64,000 nucleotides of DNA, taken from the NCBI RefSeq assembly GCF_040219215.1, contig NZ_JAVJSX010000034.1, forward strand, positions 62,001 to 126,000, given 5' to 3'. The notes beneath the pieces were generated by a model. The model was not told the origin of the DNA, did no database searches, and saw nothing but the letters and a program-made list of their open reading frames with translations. This stretch comes from Thalassobaculum_A sp040219215. GTDB taxonomy: Bacteria > Pseudomonadota > Alphaproteobacteria > Thalassobaculales > Thalassobaculaceae. Of the stretch, positions 50,133 to 61,664 are shown piece by piece. Each line of letters begins with the position of its first letter. Positions within the stretch are counted from its first letter, which is position 1. The translations under genes were made by a program, and so were the position numbers.

Positions 50133-51746
50133 TCACTGACCCGTGATCGGTGGATTGCGGCGGGACTCCGGCGGGAACCACAGGGTTGCCCTCGTCCCCA
50201 CGCCCGGGCTGCTGTCGACGGACAGCCTTCCGCCATGCAGCCGGGCCATCTGGGACACCAGCGGCAGGCCAAGCCCGGTTCCCTGCTGGCTGCGGGTTAT
50301 CGGACTGTCGATCTGGCCGAACGGCTCGAGTGCGCGGGCGACGTCCTGGCTGCGCATGCCGATGCCGGTGTCCACCACCGCAATCGTGACCCCGCCTTCC
50401 GGCGTCACCCCGCCTTCGATCGCCACGGTTCCCGGCGGGTCGGTGAACTTCACCGCGTTGGACAGGAGGTTCATCAGCATCTGCCGGAACCGCCGTGGAT
50501 CGGCCCTCATCGGTCCGATGGACCGATCGAGCCGGCATTCGATCGCCAAGTCCTTGCGGGCCGCCTGCGCGCGCATCAGCTCCACGACGGTGCGGGTGAT
50601 CGCGACCGGATCGATCCATTCGGGATGGATCTCCATCTGCCCGGCTTCGATCTTGGAGAGATCAAGGATGTCGTTGATCAAGGTCAGCAGATGCGCGCCG
50701 CTGTCGTGGATATCGGCCGCGTACTCCGACATCTGCTCCCGGTCAGCGCCGCGGACGACCTGGTCGCGCACGAGTTCGGAGAAGCCGAGAATCGAGTTCA
50801 GCGGGGTGCGAAGCTCGTGGCTGACCAGGGCGAGGAACTCCGACTTGGCGCGCCCGGCCCGCTCGGCGGCGTCGAGGGCTGCCGCGGTCTGCCGTCTGGC
50901 CTGGTCGACCCGTGCCAGGGCGGCTGACAGTTCGACGGTCCGCTCCTGAAGCTCCCTGGTGCGTGCCGCCACCCGGGTTTCCAGATCCTGATTGAGGGCG
51001 GCAAATTCGCGCTGCCCGAGGGTGAGGGCCGAAACCAGATCATTGTAGGCGACGCGAAGGTGCTCGATCTCGGTACCGGACGCCGAGGCCGCGGTCCGTG
51101 CGTCGAACTCCACGGGATGCAGGCGCCCCCAGCCGGACTCCCGAACCGCCCGCGTCAACTGGATCAAGGGCCGCGCCAGGATCGAGCGGCCGAGTCGATC
51201 GAAGATCACCCAGAGGATGGCGGTCTTCAGGATCGCGGCGACGATGATCAGGATGATCCGCCACTGCAGGCGCTCGGCCAGTACAGTGGACGACGACATC
51301 AGCGAGACCATGCCGACCATGTCGCGGCCGACTGCATGCCGGTAGTAGACCGGAAAGTTCACGGTGATCGAATCACCAAACCATCCGGATTGTGCCGGCG
51401 CGCCCAACAGCACGAACTCGCGGGTGCCGGTATGGTCGGCGATCCGCACGCCGACGATTTCGGGGATTTCAAGCATTCCGGTCGCGATTGCCGTCGCGGC
51501 TTCGATATCCACCGACCACAACGGTGCGGCCAGCGCCTCCTCCAGCGTCCGGCGGTAGATCGACAGTTCGCGTTTCAGGTCGTTGCGCGCGCTGTACCAG
51601 GCCTCGCCGACGAACGCCGCCGTGATGACGATGGCCGCGCCGAGATAGAGCGCAAAGGCCGCCCGAAACAGCTTCCGGGTGACCGGAGATTGGACGGTGC
51701 CAGTCTCCTTATGCGGCGACTTGCCGCCTATGCCGAGACCAGTCAT
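50133..51746 (-). CDS. Sensor histidine kinase
   Basis: A 537-aa membrane kinase. N-terminal helix (FRAAFALYLGAAIVITAAFV), a periplasmic sensing region of about 110 residues, second helix (IILIIVAAILKTAILWVIFDRLG), a HAMP-like linker, a long coiled coil (about 240-300), and the HisKA box with H310 (ALVSHELRTPLNSIL). The ATPase domain has VVDTGIGM and GQIDSPITRSQQGTGLGLPLVSQMA. No receiver domain. It starts 3 nt before the stop of the upstream binding-protein gene, so the pair is co-transcribed; the binding protein may deliver the ligand to this kinase. Cognate regulator is not in the window. Confidence 0.9.
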   Translation of the reverse strand: MTGLGIGGKSPHKETGTVQSPVTRKLFRAAFALYLGAAIVITAAFVGEAWYSARNDLKRELSIYRRTLEEALAAPLWSVDIEAATAIATGMLEIPEIVGVRIADHTGTREFVLLGAPAQSGWFGDSITVNFPVYYRHAVGRDMVGMVSLMSSSTVLAERLQWRIILIIVAAILKTAILWVIFDRLGRSILARPLIQLTRAVRESGWGRLHPVEFDARTAASASGTEIEHLRVAYNDLVSALTLGQREFAALNQDLETRVAARTRELQERTVELSAALARVDQARRQTAAALDAAERAGRAKSEFLALVSHELRTPLNSILGFSELVRDQVVRGADREQMSEYAADIHDSGAHLLTLINDILDLSKIEAGQMEIHPEWIDPVAITRTVVELMRAQAARKDLAIECRLDRSIGPMRADPRRFRQMLMNLLSNAVKFTDPPGTVAIEGGVTPEGGVTIAVVDTGIGMRSQDVARALEPFGQIDSPITRSQQGTGLGLPLVSQMARLHGGRLSVDSSPGVGTRATLWFPPESRRNPPITGQ

Positions 51747-51749
51747 GCG

Positions 51750-52607
51750 TCAGGAGCCGTCGGCGTAGCGGTCGCTGAGTGCACGGAATTCGTCCGATTT
51801 GCGAACTTCGGCAATGGCATCCCATACCGCCTCGGCCAGAACGCGGTCGCGCTGCACGAACCTGTGGGACAGCATCAGGTAATAGGCGCTGGTGCGCAGC
51901 GGTGGTTCGAGCTTTGACACCGAGGCGTAGCGAACCGGATCGCTCCGGATGACGGCCCCGGCAAGGTTCTCGATCTCGGCATAGGCCGCCAGCCGGCCTT
52001 CGAGCAGCTTGGGGAAGTTGAGCGACGGGGTACGACCGACCTCGACCCGCGCGCCAAGACGCTCCAGGAGATCGACCACCGCGTACCCGGCCGTGGCGCC
52101 GATCGGCCGGCCGTCGAGGCCGCCGAGGGTCGTTCCGTCCCAGGTGATGGACGAGCCGGCCGGAACGAACAGCATGTACGACTGGAAGAACACCGCACGG
52201 CTCTCGTCCGGCCGGCCGTCCTCGGTCTTCGGATAGGCACCGATCGCTTCCCGCTCGGCCTTGTAGCTGGCGTGAAAGAGGCCGTCGGTCTCACCGGTCT
52301 CGACCATCAGAAGCCCGCGTTTCCAAGGCACCCGCTTGAACGACAGGTTGACCTCCAGGCGCTGACCGACCTGCTTCAGCAACTCAAGCGTCAGTCCCGG
52401 CCGGCTCCAGTCGATTGCCGTGCCTTCGCCATAATGACGCGGCGGATTGGGTACTGTTTCGTACGCAATACGCAGGGTCGGGCGGCCATCAAAGGTCGCC
52501 GGGGCCTGTGCAAGCGCGCGGTTGAACGCACCGAGCGCGGCAAGCATGAACAATACGCTACCAACGCCGGCGGCGGTGCGGCGCCCAAGGTCTGTCACCG
52601 ATGCCAA
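51750..52607 (-). CDS. Family 3 solute-binding protein-like periplasmic protein
   Basis: Best start is the TTG at 52607, with GGAGG at 52613-52617 and 5 nt spacing; it gives 285 aa with a signal peptide (VGSVLFMLAALGAFNRALAQA). A GTG three codons later is an alternative. The mature part is a SBP_bac_3 fold: RPTLRIAYETVPNPPRHYGEG, LTLELLKQVGQRLEVNLSFKRVPWKRGLLMVETGETDGLF, and LDGRPIGATAGYAVVDLLERL. No ABC permease or ATPase is present; instead a histidine kinase gene follows immediately. This suggests a sensory rather than a transport role, perhaps for an amino-acid-like ligand. Confidence 0.78.
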   Translation of the reverse strand: MASVTDLGRRTAAGVGSVLFMLAALGAFNRALAQAPATFDGRPTLRIAYETVPNPPRHYGEGTAIDWSRPGLTLELLKQVGQRLEVNLSFKRVPWKRGLLMVETGETDGLFHASYKAEREAIGAYPKTEDGRPDESRAVFFQSYMLFVPAGSSITWDGTTLGGLDGRPIGATAGYAVVDLLERLGARVEVGRTPSLNFPKLLEGRLAAYAEIENLAGAVIRSDPVRYASVSKLEPPLRTSAYYLMLSHRFVQRDRVLAEAVWDAIAEVRKSDEFRALSDRYADGS

Positions 52608-52695
52608 CAATCCCTCCCAAGAGGGCGCCCGTTGCAGGGCGCCCGGCGGTGTGAAAGCATGAATTAGACACGAACACAATCTGGTCGCCGAACCG

Positions 52696-53889
52696 ATGAC
52701 GGACGTTGACCGCTCACTGCGTGAGACCCTCAGCTCCGGTGCCAGTCGGATCTTCAACGTGGCGGAGATCACCCGGCGCCTGGAGGACGCGGCGCGTGAC
52801 GCCGGTGGCAAACCGCCGGACCAGCTGCTGTTCAGGCACCGCGGCCTGAACCGGGCGGTGTTCATCAAGCGGCCGAAGGAGTTTGCCCCGCCGCCGAGCG
52901 CGGCGCTGAACACGTCGGCGGAGATTCTGGAAAACGGACAGCTGCGGACATTCACCGTCGACACCCGGGTGCGTGTGGAGAAGGGCGATATCGCTACCGT
53001 CGTCTATATTCCTTACGATCCTAATAACGTGTCCGACGGCGGCAACAGCTTCGAACTCGGCGGCCGGGGGCGAACCCAGGCCCTGCTCGACATCGCCGGT
53101 TTTGACGCTCGCGCCGACAGCGACAGCGTACGCAGTGACCTGCGCCTGCTGGAGGTGATCGAGAATCTGCCGTCGCTCGACCCGTTTCTGTTGAAGGATC
53201 GCGTTGCCGTCGAGAACCTTACGGTGCCGGAGGAGTACTTCACGATCCCAGAGGCCGAGTTTCAGGACATCAAGGCCTACATCCTGACCAAGTTCCGACC
53301 GATCACCGAGCGGGTGGTCGACCCCAACTCCCGCAACGCCGCCCAGGTCACCGAGCAGTTCATCATGAAGCTGTGGGAGGCCAAGGACCTCGACTACCTG
53401 AGGCCGATCACCGAGGTGTTCCGGATCGATCCGAGCCAAGCCGCCGACATCTACTATTCCTGGAAGGGCGTCACCTACTACGAGTACCAGTACAAGCGTG
53501 GCCAACGGACCATGCTCGGTTTTGCGGACTGGCTGCACAGCCGGGCCGTACCCTCCCATTACGTCAAGGCGAACCTGCGCGAGGAGCTGGAGGAGTCGGT
53601 CCGCGACGTGGCGGGAGCCTTCGCCCGGCATCTGAAGAACAGCTCCGACATCCTGCGGATCTACAATCAGGGCTACGAGAACCTGTTCGTCAAAGGCGGG
53701 GAGGCTCGCCCGTTCATTGAGTTCCTCCGCGACTCCAGTACGTTCTTCTGGGACATCGCGGCGTCGATCTCGGCGTTGAATCACGGCGTGTCGGTCTGGA
53801 ACCAGCGGACCCGCAACGCTTCCGAAGGAAAACTCACCGCCGACGAGTTGAAGCCGCTCCTCGAGATTCTAGGGCGGGTGATCGTGTAG
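52696..53889 (+). CDS. Conserved-looking hypothetical protein, 397 aa
   Basis: A soluble 397-aa protein with no signal peptide, membrane helix or motif I can name. The N-terminal 40 residues are helical (MTDVDRSLRETLSSGASRIF, AEITRRLEDAARDAGG). The middle part is beta-rich and aromatic (TFTVDTRVRVEKGDIATVVYIPY), and the C-terminal half is helical with many aromatic residues (IYYSWKGVTYYEYQYKRGQ, FVKGGEARPFIEFLRDSS). Codon use is like that of neighbours. The ATG at 52696 lacks an obvious ribosome site. It is divergent from the binding-protein/kinase operon and upstream of a 46-aa gene. Confidence 0.7.
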   Translation: MTDVDRSLRETLSSGASRIFNVAEITRRLEDAARDAGGKPPDQLLFRHRGLNRAVFIKRPKEFAPPPSAALNTSAEILENGQLRTFTVDTRVRVEKGDIATVVYIPYDPNNVSDGGNSFELGGRGRTQALLDIAGFDARADSDSVRSDLRLLEVIENLPSLDPFLLKDRVAVENLTVPEEYFTIPEAEFQDIKAYILTKFRPITERVVDPNSRNAAQVTEQFIMKLWEAKDLDYLRPITEVFRIDPSQAADIYYSWKGVTYYEYQYKRGQRTMLGFADWLHSRAVPSHYVKANLREELEESVRDVAGAFARHLKNSSDILRIYNQGYENLFVKGGEARPFIEFLRDSSTFFWDIAASISALNHGVSVWNQRTRNASEGKLTADELKPLLEILGRVIV

Positions 53890-53994
53890 TGACCGTTGCC
53901 GGATGAATCAATTTCCTGTTCTGTTAACCATTACCGTTGACGAGGTGTTTACAACCTTACGGCACGATCGGACGGCAATCAGGAGGTCACCAAG

Positions 53995-54135
53995 ATGCCG
54001 GACATCGACCAGCCATCCATTGACGAGATCGCGAGCCAAGCCGAAATCGGAACGGTTCGGGAGCCGGAGTTCCGGCTCATTGCCGACCTGATCCGGATGA
54101 CGATCCTGGGCTTCGAGCAGCGCGCAGCCGCCTGA
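53995..54135 (+). CDS. Small protein of 46 aa with a perfect ribosome binding site
   Basis: ATG at 53995 is preceded by AGGAGGT at 53981-53987, an ideal ribosome site with 7 nt spacing. The frame reads MPDIDQPSIDEIASQAEIG, then TVREPEFRLIADLIRMTILG, then FEQRAAA and TGA at 54133-54135. It is acidic in the first half and helical and amphipathic in the second. No signal peptide. It follows the 397-aa unknown gene by about 105 nt. A function cannot be inferred; it is too short to be found by a 60-residue cutoff. Confidence 0.6.
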   Translation: MPDIDQPSIDEIASQAEIGTVREPEFRLIADLIRMTILGFEQRAAA

Positions 54136-54154
54136 TCCGCCTGGCCGACGGATG

Positions 54155-54868
54155 TCAGCCTCCGTCGACCAACACCAAGGCCGCGTGCGCGCGCGAGCGA
54201 AACTCGCGGCGGTACAGCGTGCCGACCACCCAAGCCGTGGTGGCGATCAACGCCAGGGGATGCAGGAACCAGGCGCAGGCCGCCAAGCCAAAATAATACG
54301 AATGCATGCCACCGTTGTAGTGCCGGGCGGCCAGCGTCACCAGACGCGCCGCTACACCGGCCCGCGCCTTTGCAACCATTTCATCCCCGTGACCCGGCTG
54401 CGGAATTGATCCGAGCACGACACCCGCGTTGTTGTGCAGCCGCATCGACCACGCCAGTCGAAAGAAGGCGTGCATGAAGATCAGGATCATCAGCGCGACC
54501 TTGAAGCCGAACCGGTTCTGGCTGGTGGTCGCGAAGTAGTCGAAATCGTTCAGAACGCCAACCACGTCGGCGGCAGTACCCAGCGCCGCCGCCAGCCCGC
54601 CGATCACGAAGATCGCGGTCGACGCCAGGAACGCCGAGTTGCCGGTCAGCGACTGCAGGATCTGGACGTCAAGAATGCGGTTGTCCCGCCCGACCGCCGC
54701 TTCCATCCAGCGCTCCCGCCAGACCTGCATCCGGGCCGGGAGGCTATGGCCCCGCCGGGTCGCCCGCGTGCTGTAGGCCTCGTAGCCGACCCACGCGAGC
54801 GCAAACACGGCGAACGCCGCGATATCCAGAACCGAGAAGATCGCCAGGACATCGGCTATGGTCGGCAC
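54155..54868 (-). CDS. DUF599 family integral membrane protein
   Basis: A 237-aa inner-membrane protein, starting with GTG (GAAGGG 8 nt upstream). Four hydrophobic segments: VLDIAAFAVFALAWVGYEAY, ASTAIFVIGGLAAALGTAADVVGV, FGFKVALMILIFMHAFFRLAWSMRLHNN, and GLAACAWFLHPLALIATTAWVVGTLYRREF. The FAWSMR and YRREF segments are typical of DUF599 proteins, a membrane family of unknown function. Lies between the unknown small gene and gyrB, on the gyrB strand but 51 nt downstream of its stop. Confidence 0.85.
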   Translation of the reverse strand: MPTIADVLAIFSVLDIAAFAVFALAWVGYEAYSTRATRRGHSLPARMQVWRERWMEAAVGRDNRILDVQILQSLTGNSAFLASTAIFVIGGLAAALGTAADVVGVLNDFDYFATTSQNRFGFKVALMILIFMHAFFRLAWSMRLHNNAGVVLGSIPQPGHGDEMVAKARAGVAARLVTLAARHYNGGMHSYYFGLAACAWFLHPLALIATTAWVVGTLYRREFRSRAHAALVLVDGG

Positions 54869-54919
54869 CTGACAACCCTTCCGGTGACCGTTGCCGTCGA
54901 CTGCATCAGGACCAAGCGG

Positions 54920-57359
<2,440 letters not shown>

Positions 57360-57367
<8 letters not shown>

Positions 57368-58592
57368 TCGATTTCTCTCCTCGGAGTCCGATGGTGCCGG
57401 CCGGCGCAAGCCGTCCGTCCGTCACCTCAACTATCTGGGCCCGGTCGGCGATCGGGGCAAATACCCCCCGATCGGTGCCGGTCAGCCAAGCCTGTCCCCC
57501 CAGCGCCAGAACCGCCTCGAACAAGGCGGTGCGCCGACGGTCGTCCAAATGGGCGGCCACTTCATCCAACAGCAGGATCGGGGACGCACCCTCGTCGATC
57601 GCCTGAAGACGGGCATGCGCCAAAACGATGCCGACCAGAAGGGCCTTCTGTTCCCCGGTCGAGCAGCGCTCGGCCGGCATGTCCTTGGGTACGTGCCGCA
57701 CCAGCAGGTCACTGCGGTGCGGGCCTTCGGCTTCCGGCGAACCAGGCCGGCGGCCGGCGGCGAGGGTCGCGCGCAGCCGGTCCTCGATTTCCAGGGCCGG
57801 GGCTTCGTCCAGCCAGCGGTCGACGGTGCCGTCCAAGGTCAACTCGGCCGCCGGAAACGGCGGCTCGGTCTCGGCGCACACCTGGTTGAGCCGGGCGACC
57901 AGCGAGGACCGGGCGGCGGCTACCGCGATCCCGGTGGCGGCCAGCGTCTCCTCAAGCGCGGCGAACCAGGCCGGATCCCGGACGCCGTCCTTGATCAGCC
58001 GGTTTCGCTCCCGCCAGGCGTGCTCGTAGTGGTTGACCCGGGTCGAATGCTCCGGATCGAACGCGAACACCATCCGGTCCAGGAACCGTCGGCGGCCGGA
58101 CGCACCATCCAGGAACAACCGGTCCATGGCCGGCGTCAGCCAGGAAACGGTGACATGGTCGCCAAGGGCAGACTGGCTCCGGGCCGGAGCGCCGTCGACG
58201 CGGACCAGGCGGCGCTCACCGTCGGAATCCGGATCGCGGCCGGTGCCGATGGTCACCGCACCAAGCTTGCCATCGACCCGCGCGGCCACGGCCCAGGCGC
58301 TGGAACCGGCGTCCGCCATGTCGCCCGGGGTCAACCGGTCGACCTCGGACAACCGGGCACGCCGCAACCCGCGCCCCGGGGTCAGGAACGAGACGGCCTC
58401 CAGCAGATTGGTCTTGCCAGCCCCGTTGGGTCCGGTCAGCACGACCGCCGGGCCGTCGATGTCGAGGCTCTCCGCCGCATAGTTGCGGAACCGGGTCAGG
58501 GTCAAGCGGCGCACGGCAAGCCGTTGCGGAACGGCGGCCGTCTGCACCGCCGGGTCGGCCATGAGTGGTCGGGCGATCACGCGGCTGGTCAC
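57360..58592 (-). CDS. recF: DNA replication/repair protein RecF
   Basis: SMC-like ATPase that loads RecA at gaps with RecOR. Motifs: N-terminal RFRNYAAESLDI, Walker A GPNGAGKTNLLEAVSFL, ABC signature STGEQKALLVGIVLAHA, Walker B ILLLDEVAAHLDD. 410 aa if the GTG at 58592 is used, which overlaps the dnaN stop in GTGA; the ATG at 58562 gives 400 aa and is equally plausible since neither has a clear ribosome site. The stop overlaps the gyrB start. Confidence 0.94.
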
Positions 58593-59710
58593 ACCCGCAT
58601 CGGCATGAGGACGTAGAGCGTGCCGTCGTCGCTCTCGTCCGTCACCACGGTCGGCGATGCGGCGTCGGCCATGGCGAACACCGCCTTGCTGCCCTCATCG
58701 ATCTGGTCGGCGATATCCATCAGGTAGCGCGAGTTGAAACCGATCTCGATGGCCGCGGCGGCGTAGTCGACATCGACCTCTTCGGTCGCCTGCGCGTTGT
58801 CCGGGCTGTTGGCCGACAAGGTCAGCGTGCCGCTCGCCAGACTGAGCTTGACCGAGCGGGACTTCTCGGTCGAGATCGTCGCCACGCGGTCGACGGCGCG
58901 CTTGAACATCGAGCTTTCGACCCGCAACATCTTGTCGTTGCCGGTCGGGATCACCCGCTCGTAGTCCGGGAACGTCCCGTCGATCAGCTTGGTGGTCAGC
59001 ACGCTCGACTCGAACGCGAAGCGCAGCTTGTTCTCGCTCAGCGAGACCTGGACGTCGCCGTCGGTCTCTTCGATCAGCTTGCGGATCTCCTGGACGGCCT
59101 TGCGCGGCACGATCACCGACGGCATCCCGGCGGCGCCGGAGGGCAGCGGCATCTGGACGCGGGCGAGACGATGCCCGTCGGTTGCCACCGCGCGCAGCAC
59201 CGCGACGTCGCCGGCCTTGGCTTCATGCAGGAAGATGCCGTTCAGGTAGTACCGGGTCTCCTCGGTGGAGATCGCAAAGCGCGTCCGGTCGATCAGGGTC
59301 TTGGCGTCGGCCGCCGACAGTACGAAGCTGGTCGGCAGCGTGTCGCCGGACAGCGCCGGGAACTCCTCCATCGGCAGGGTCGGCAGCGAGAAGTTCGAAC
59401 GGCCGGCGCGGATCGTCATCCGGCCGCTGTCGCCAGCGGCCGTCAACTCGACCTCCGAGCCGTCCTGCAGCTTGCGGACGATCTCGTACAGGGTGTGAGC
59501 CGGTACCGTGGTCTGCCCCGGCTGATCGACGGAACATCCGACGCTTTCCACCACATCAAGGTCCATGTCGGTGGCCGTCAGTGACAGCGTACCGTCGGCG
59601 GCGCGCAGCAGCACGTTGGCCAGAATCGGAATGGTGTTCCGCCGCTCAACGACGCTTTGGACATGGGCCAGCGGCTTCAGCAGCGCCGCTCGGTCGATCG
59701 TGATCTTCAT
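58589..59710 (-). CDS. dnaN: DNA polymerase III sliding clamp subunit beta
   Basis: Ring-shaped processivity clamp for replication. 373 aa, usual size: N-terminus MKITIDRAALLKPLAHVQSVVERRNTIPILANVLL, inner repeats MDLDVVESVGC, NFSLPTLPMEEFPAL, ALRAVATDGHRLARVQMPL and C-terminal DGTLYVLMPMRV, where the hydrophobic pocket binds clamp-interacting peptides. It lies 171 nt downstream of dnaA; that gap contains a hairpin after the dnaA stop. Translationally coupled to recF through a 4-nt overlap. Confidence 0.97.
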   Translation of the reverse strand: MKITIDRAALLKPLAHVQSVVERRNTIPILANVLLRAADGTLSLTATDMDLDVVESVGCSVDQPGQTTVPAHTLYEIVRKLQDGSEVELTAAGDSGRMTIRAGRSNFSLPTLPMEEFPALSGDTLPTSFVLSAADAKTLIDRTRFAISTEETRYYLNGIFLHEAKAGDVAVLRAVATDGHRLARVQMPLPSGAAGMPSVIVPRKAVQEIRKLIEETDGDVQVSLSENKLRFAFESSVLTTKLIDGTFPDYERVIPTGNDKMLRVESSMFKRAVDRVATISTEKSRSVKLSLASGTLTLSANSPDNAQATEEVDVDYAAAAIEIGFNSRYLMDIADQIDEGSKAVFAMADAASPTVVTDESDDGTLYVLMPMRV

Positions 59711-59856
59711 GGGCTCGCTCGGGCCTTTCGAACGGTCTCGGGGACACGTCCGCCGATCCTGAAGGACGACGGACTCGCATGCCCGCGATTGGGCGAATCG
59801 TACGCCCCTTCTATACCATGAAACGCCGCCGTAAGGATGAGTTTTACAAGCCCTGA

Positions 59857-59878
59857 AACGGCCCGGCAGCGGGCCGTT
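59857..59878 (-). terminator. Hairpin directly after the dnaA stop
   Basis: AACGGCCCG (59857-59865) and CGGGCCGTT (59870-59878) make a perfect 9-bp stem with a GCAG tetraloop, ending 4 nt before the dnaA stop codon on the transcript. No T-run follows, so it may pause or stabilise the transcript rather than terminate efficiently. Partial termination between dnaA and dnaN would uncouple their levels. Confidence 0.55.
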
Positions 59879-59881
59879 CGG

Positions 59882-61303
59882 TCAGCTTTCGAGCATGCGC
59901 CGGAGCATGTCGACATCCTCGTCGAAATGCCGGTCGGCAGCTCTCAACTCGTCGACCTTCTTCACCGCGTGCATGACCGTGGTGTGGTCGCGCCCGCCGA
60001 ACTTCCGGCCGATCTCCGGCAGCGAACGGTGCGTGAGCTGCTTGGCCAGATACATGGCGATCTGGCGCGGCCGGGCAATCGACCGGGACCGTCGGGCCGA
60101 ATGCATGTCGGTGATACGCAGGTTGAAATGCGAGGCGACCTTGCGCTGGATCTCCTCGATCGTGACGCGCCGGTCATGGGACTTCAGGAGGTCGTGCAGC
60201 CCCTCCTGGGTGCTTTCGATGGTGATCGGCCGCCCCACCAGGGTGGTGTGTGCCACGATGCGGTTCAGAGCACCTTCCAGCTCGCGCACGTTGCTGGTGA
60301 TCTTGTGGGCCAGGAACTCCAGGACCTTCGAGGGGATGGACACCTCCAGCCGCTCAGCCTTCGACTGAAGAATGCCGAGCCGCAGCTCGTAGGTGGTCGG
60401 GTGAATGTCGGCGACCAACCCCCAGCCGAGCCGGGAACGCAGCCGCTCCTCCAGTCCGTCGAGGTCGTTCGGCGATTTGTCCGCCGAGATGATGACCTGG
60501 CGGTTGCGGTCCACCAGGGCGTTGAAGGTGTGGAAGAACTCTTCCTGGGTCGAATCCTTGCCGCTGATGAACTGGACATCATCGATCATCAGCACGTCGA
60601 CCGACCGGAACAGGTCCTTGAACGCCACCGTGTCCTTGAAGCGCAGGGCGCGGATGAACTGGTACATGAACTTTTCGGCGGACATGTACAGCATGCGCCG
60701 CTGCGGGTGCTTCTCCCGCAGGTTCCAGGCGATGGCATGCATCAAATGGGTCTTGCCGAGGCCGACCCCGCCGTACAGGAACAGCGGATTGAACGGAACG
60801 GTCTCGCTGTCGGCGACGCGCCGCGCCGCCGCGAACGCCAGTTCGTTCGGCTTGCCGACCACGAAGTTCGCAAATGTGAAACGCGGATCCAGAGGCGCAC
60901 TCAACGCGTCGGTCGGGTCGTTGCTGCGGAAAACCGCCGGTGCCGCCAGTTCGACAGGCTCGTGGTGTTCGGCGGAATCGCCGTCACCGGCCGTTGCCGC
61001 CGCCAAGGCCCGGTCGGCCGGCGCCTCGGCGGCGGCGCCTTGTGCCACAGTCACCTCGACCGATCGGATCGCGGCGTCCTCGATCGCCCAGAGCGCGCGC
61101 AGGCGATCACCGTACTGCGTCGTAACCCGATCGCGTACGAACCGGCTGGGAACGGACAGAACCACCGACGCGCCGTCGCAACGGACCAGCGTCAGCGACC
61201 GCAGCCAGCTGCGATACACGGTCTCTCCGCACTCGGTGCGCAATCGGCCGCGCACCCGCGCCCAGCGGGCGGCAGTCTCGCCTCCGCCATTGTGGTCAAT
61301 CAT
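59882..61303 (-). CDS. dnaA: Chromosomal replication initiator protein DnaA
   Basis: AAA+ initiator that opens the origin. 473 aa from the ATG at 61303, placed 8 nt after GGGAGG (61312-61317); a GTG one codon earlier is also possible. Domain I: RLRTECGETVYRSWLRSL. Domain II is a variable Ala-rich linker. AAA+ domain III has FVVGKPNELAFAAARRVA, Walker A LYGGVGLGKTHLMHA, Walker B VDVLMIDDVQFI, and the sensor regions. Domain IV shows the DnaA-box-binding signature with ARPRQIAMYLAKQLTHRSLPEIGRKFGGRDHTTVMHAVKK. Transcribed towards dnaN. Confidence 0.97.
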   Translation of the reverse strand: MIDHNGGGETAARWARVRGRLRTECGETVYRSWLRSLTLVRCDGASVVLSVPSRFVRDRVTTQYGDRLRALWAIEDAAIRSVEVTVAQGAAAEAPADRALAAATAGDGDSAEHHEPVELAAPAVFRSNDPTDALSAPLDPRFTFANFVVGKPNELAFAAARRVADSETVPFNPLFLYGGVGLGKTHLMHAIAWNLREKHPQRRMLYMSAEKFMYQFIRALRFKDTVAFKDLFRSVDVLMIDDVQFISGKDSTQEEFFHTFNALVDRNRQVIISADKSPNDLDGLEERLRSRLGWGLVADIHPTTYELRLGILQSKAERLEVSIPSKVLEFLAHKITSNVRELEGALNRIVAHTTLVGRPITIESTQEGLHDLLKSHDRRVTIEEIQRKVASHFNLRITDMHSARRSRSIARPRQIAMYLAKQLTHRSLPEIGRKFGGRDHTTVMHAVKKVDELRAADRHFDEDVDMLRRMLES

Positions 61304-61535
61304 CACACGTGCCTCCCATACGAAACCGGTCGACGCCCCACGCCAAACCGTATTGGATCCGCACGTCCCCCTTTTGGCTCCCCAAGCCGAAATCTGTCGT
61401 CACCGCTTGCCTCTTGTGTCTCCCGGACATTCGCCCGGCTTTTTGTGCCTCGTGGCCGATCCGCCCGCCAAGCCCCCCGCTCGATCGGCCAGAACAATAT
61501 TCTCCCAACCAAGACGACCTCAGTCGTCCCGTCCC

Positions 61536-61562
61536 GTTATAGCCAGCGCTTAAGAGTGTCAG
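61536..61562 (-). promoter_or_regulatory. Candidate dnaA promoter
   Basis: On the minus strand, CTGACA (61557-61562) and TATAAC (61536-61541) resemble -35 and -10 elements, but the spacing is 15 nt rather than 17. The 5' leader would be about 230 nt and include the GACGAC/GTCGTC hairpin. A short palindrome AGCACCAGTGCT overlaps the -35 region and could be a repressor site. Confidence 0.3.
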
Positions 61563-61629
61563 CACCAGTGCTTGGACGTTACTTAGGCATACCCAAGAAT
61601 TCGCGCATTGCGTTTCTGCAATTACTGGA

Positions 61630-61664
61630 ATTACTGCAATTTTTCCTTTATTTTTTGCAGTAAT
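61630..61664. repeat. Perfect inverted repeat with T-rich loop in an AT-rich block
   Basis: ATTACTGCAA (61630-61639) and TTGCAGTAAT (61655-61664) are exact complements separated by TTTTTCCTTTATTTT. The left arm is preceded by a near-copy, ATTACTGGA at 61621-61629, giving direct and inverted copies of ATTACTG. The block is far more AT-rich than anything nearby except the transferred methyltransferase gene, which fits an easily melted element or a protein-binding cluster next to dnaA. Confidence 0.7.

Noticed and set aside
52608..52964. N-terminal extension of the binding-protein frame
   Set aside because: It overlaps the divergent unknown gene and reads as low-complexity sequence before the signal peptide.
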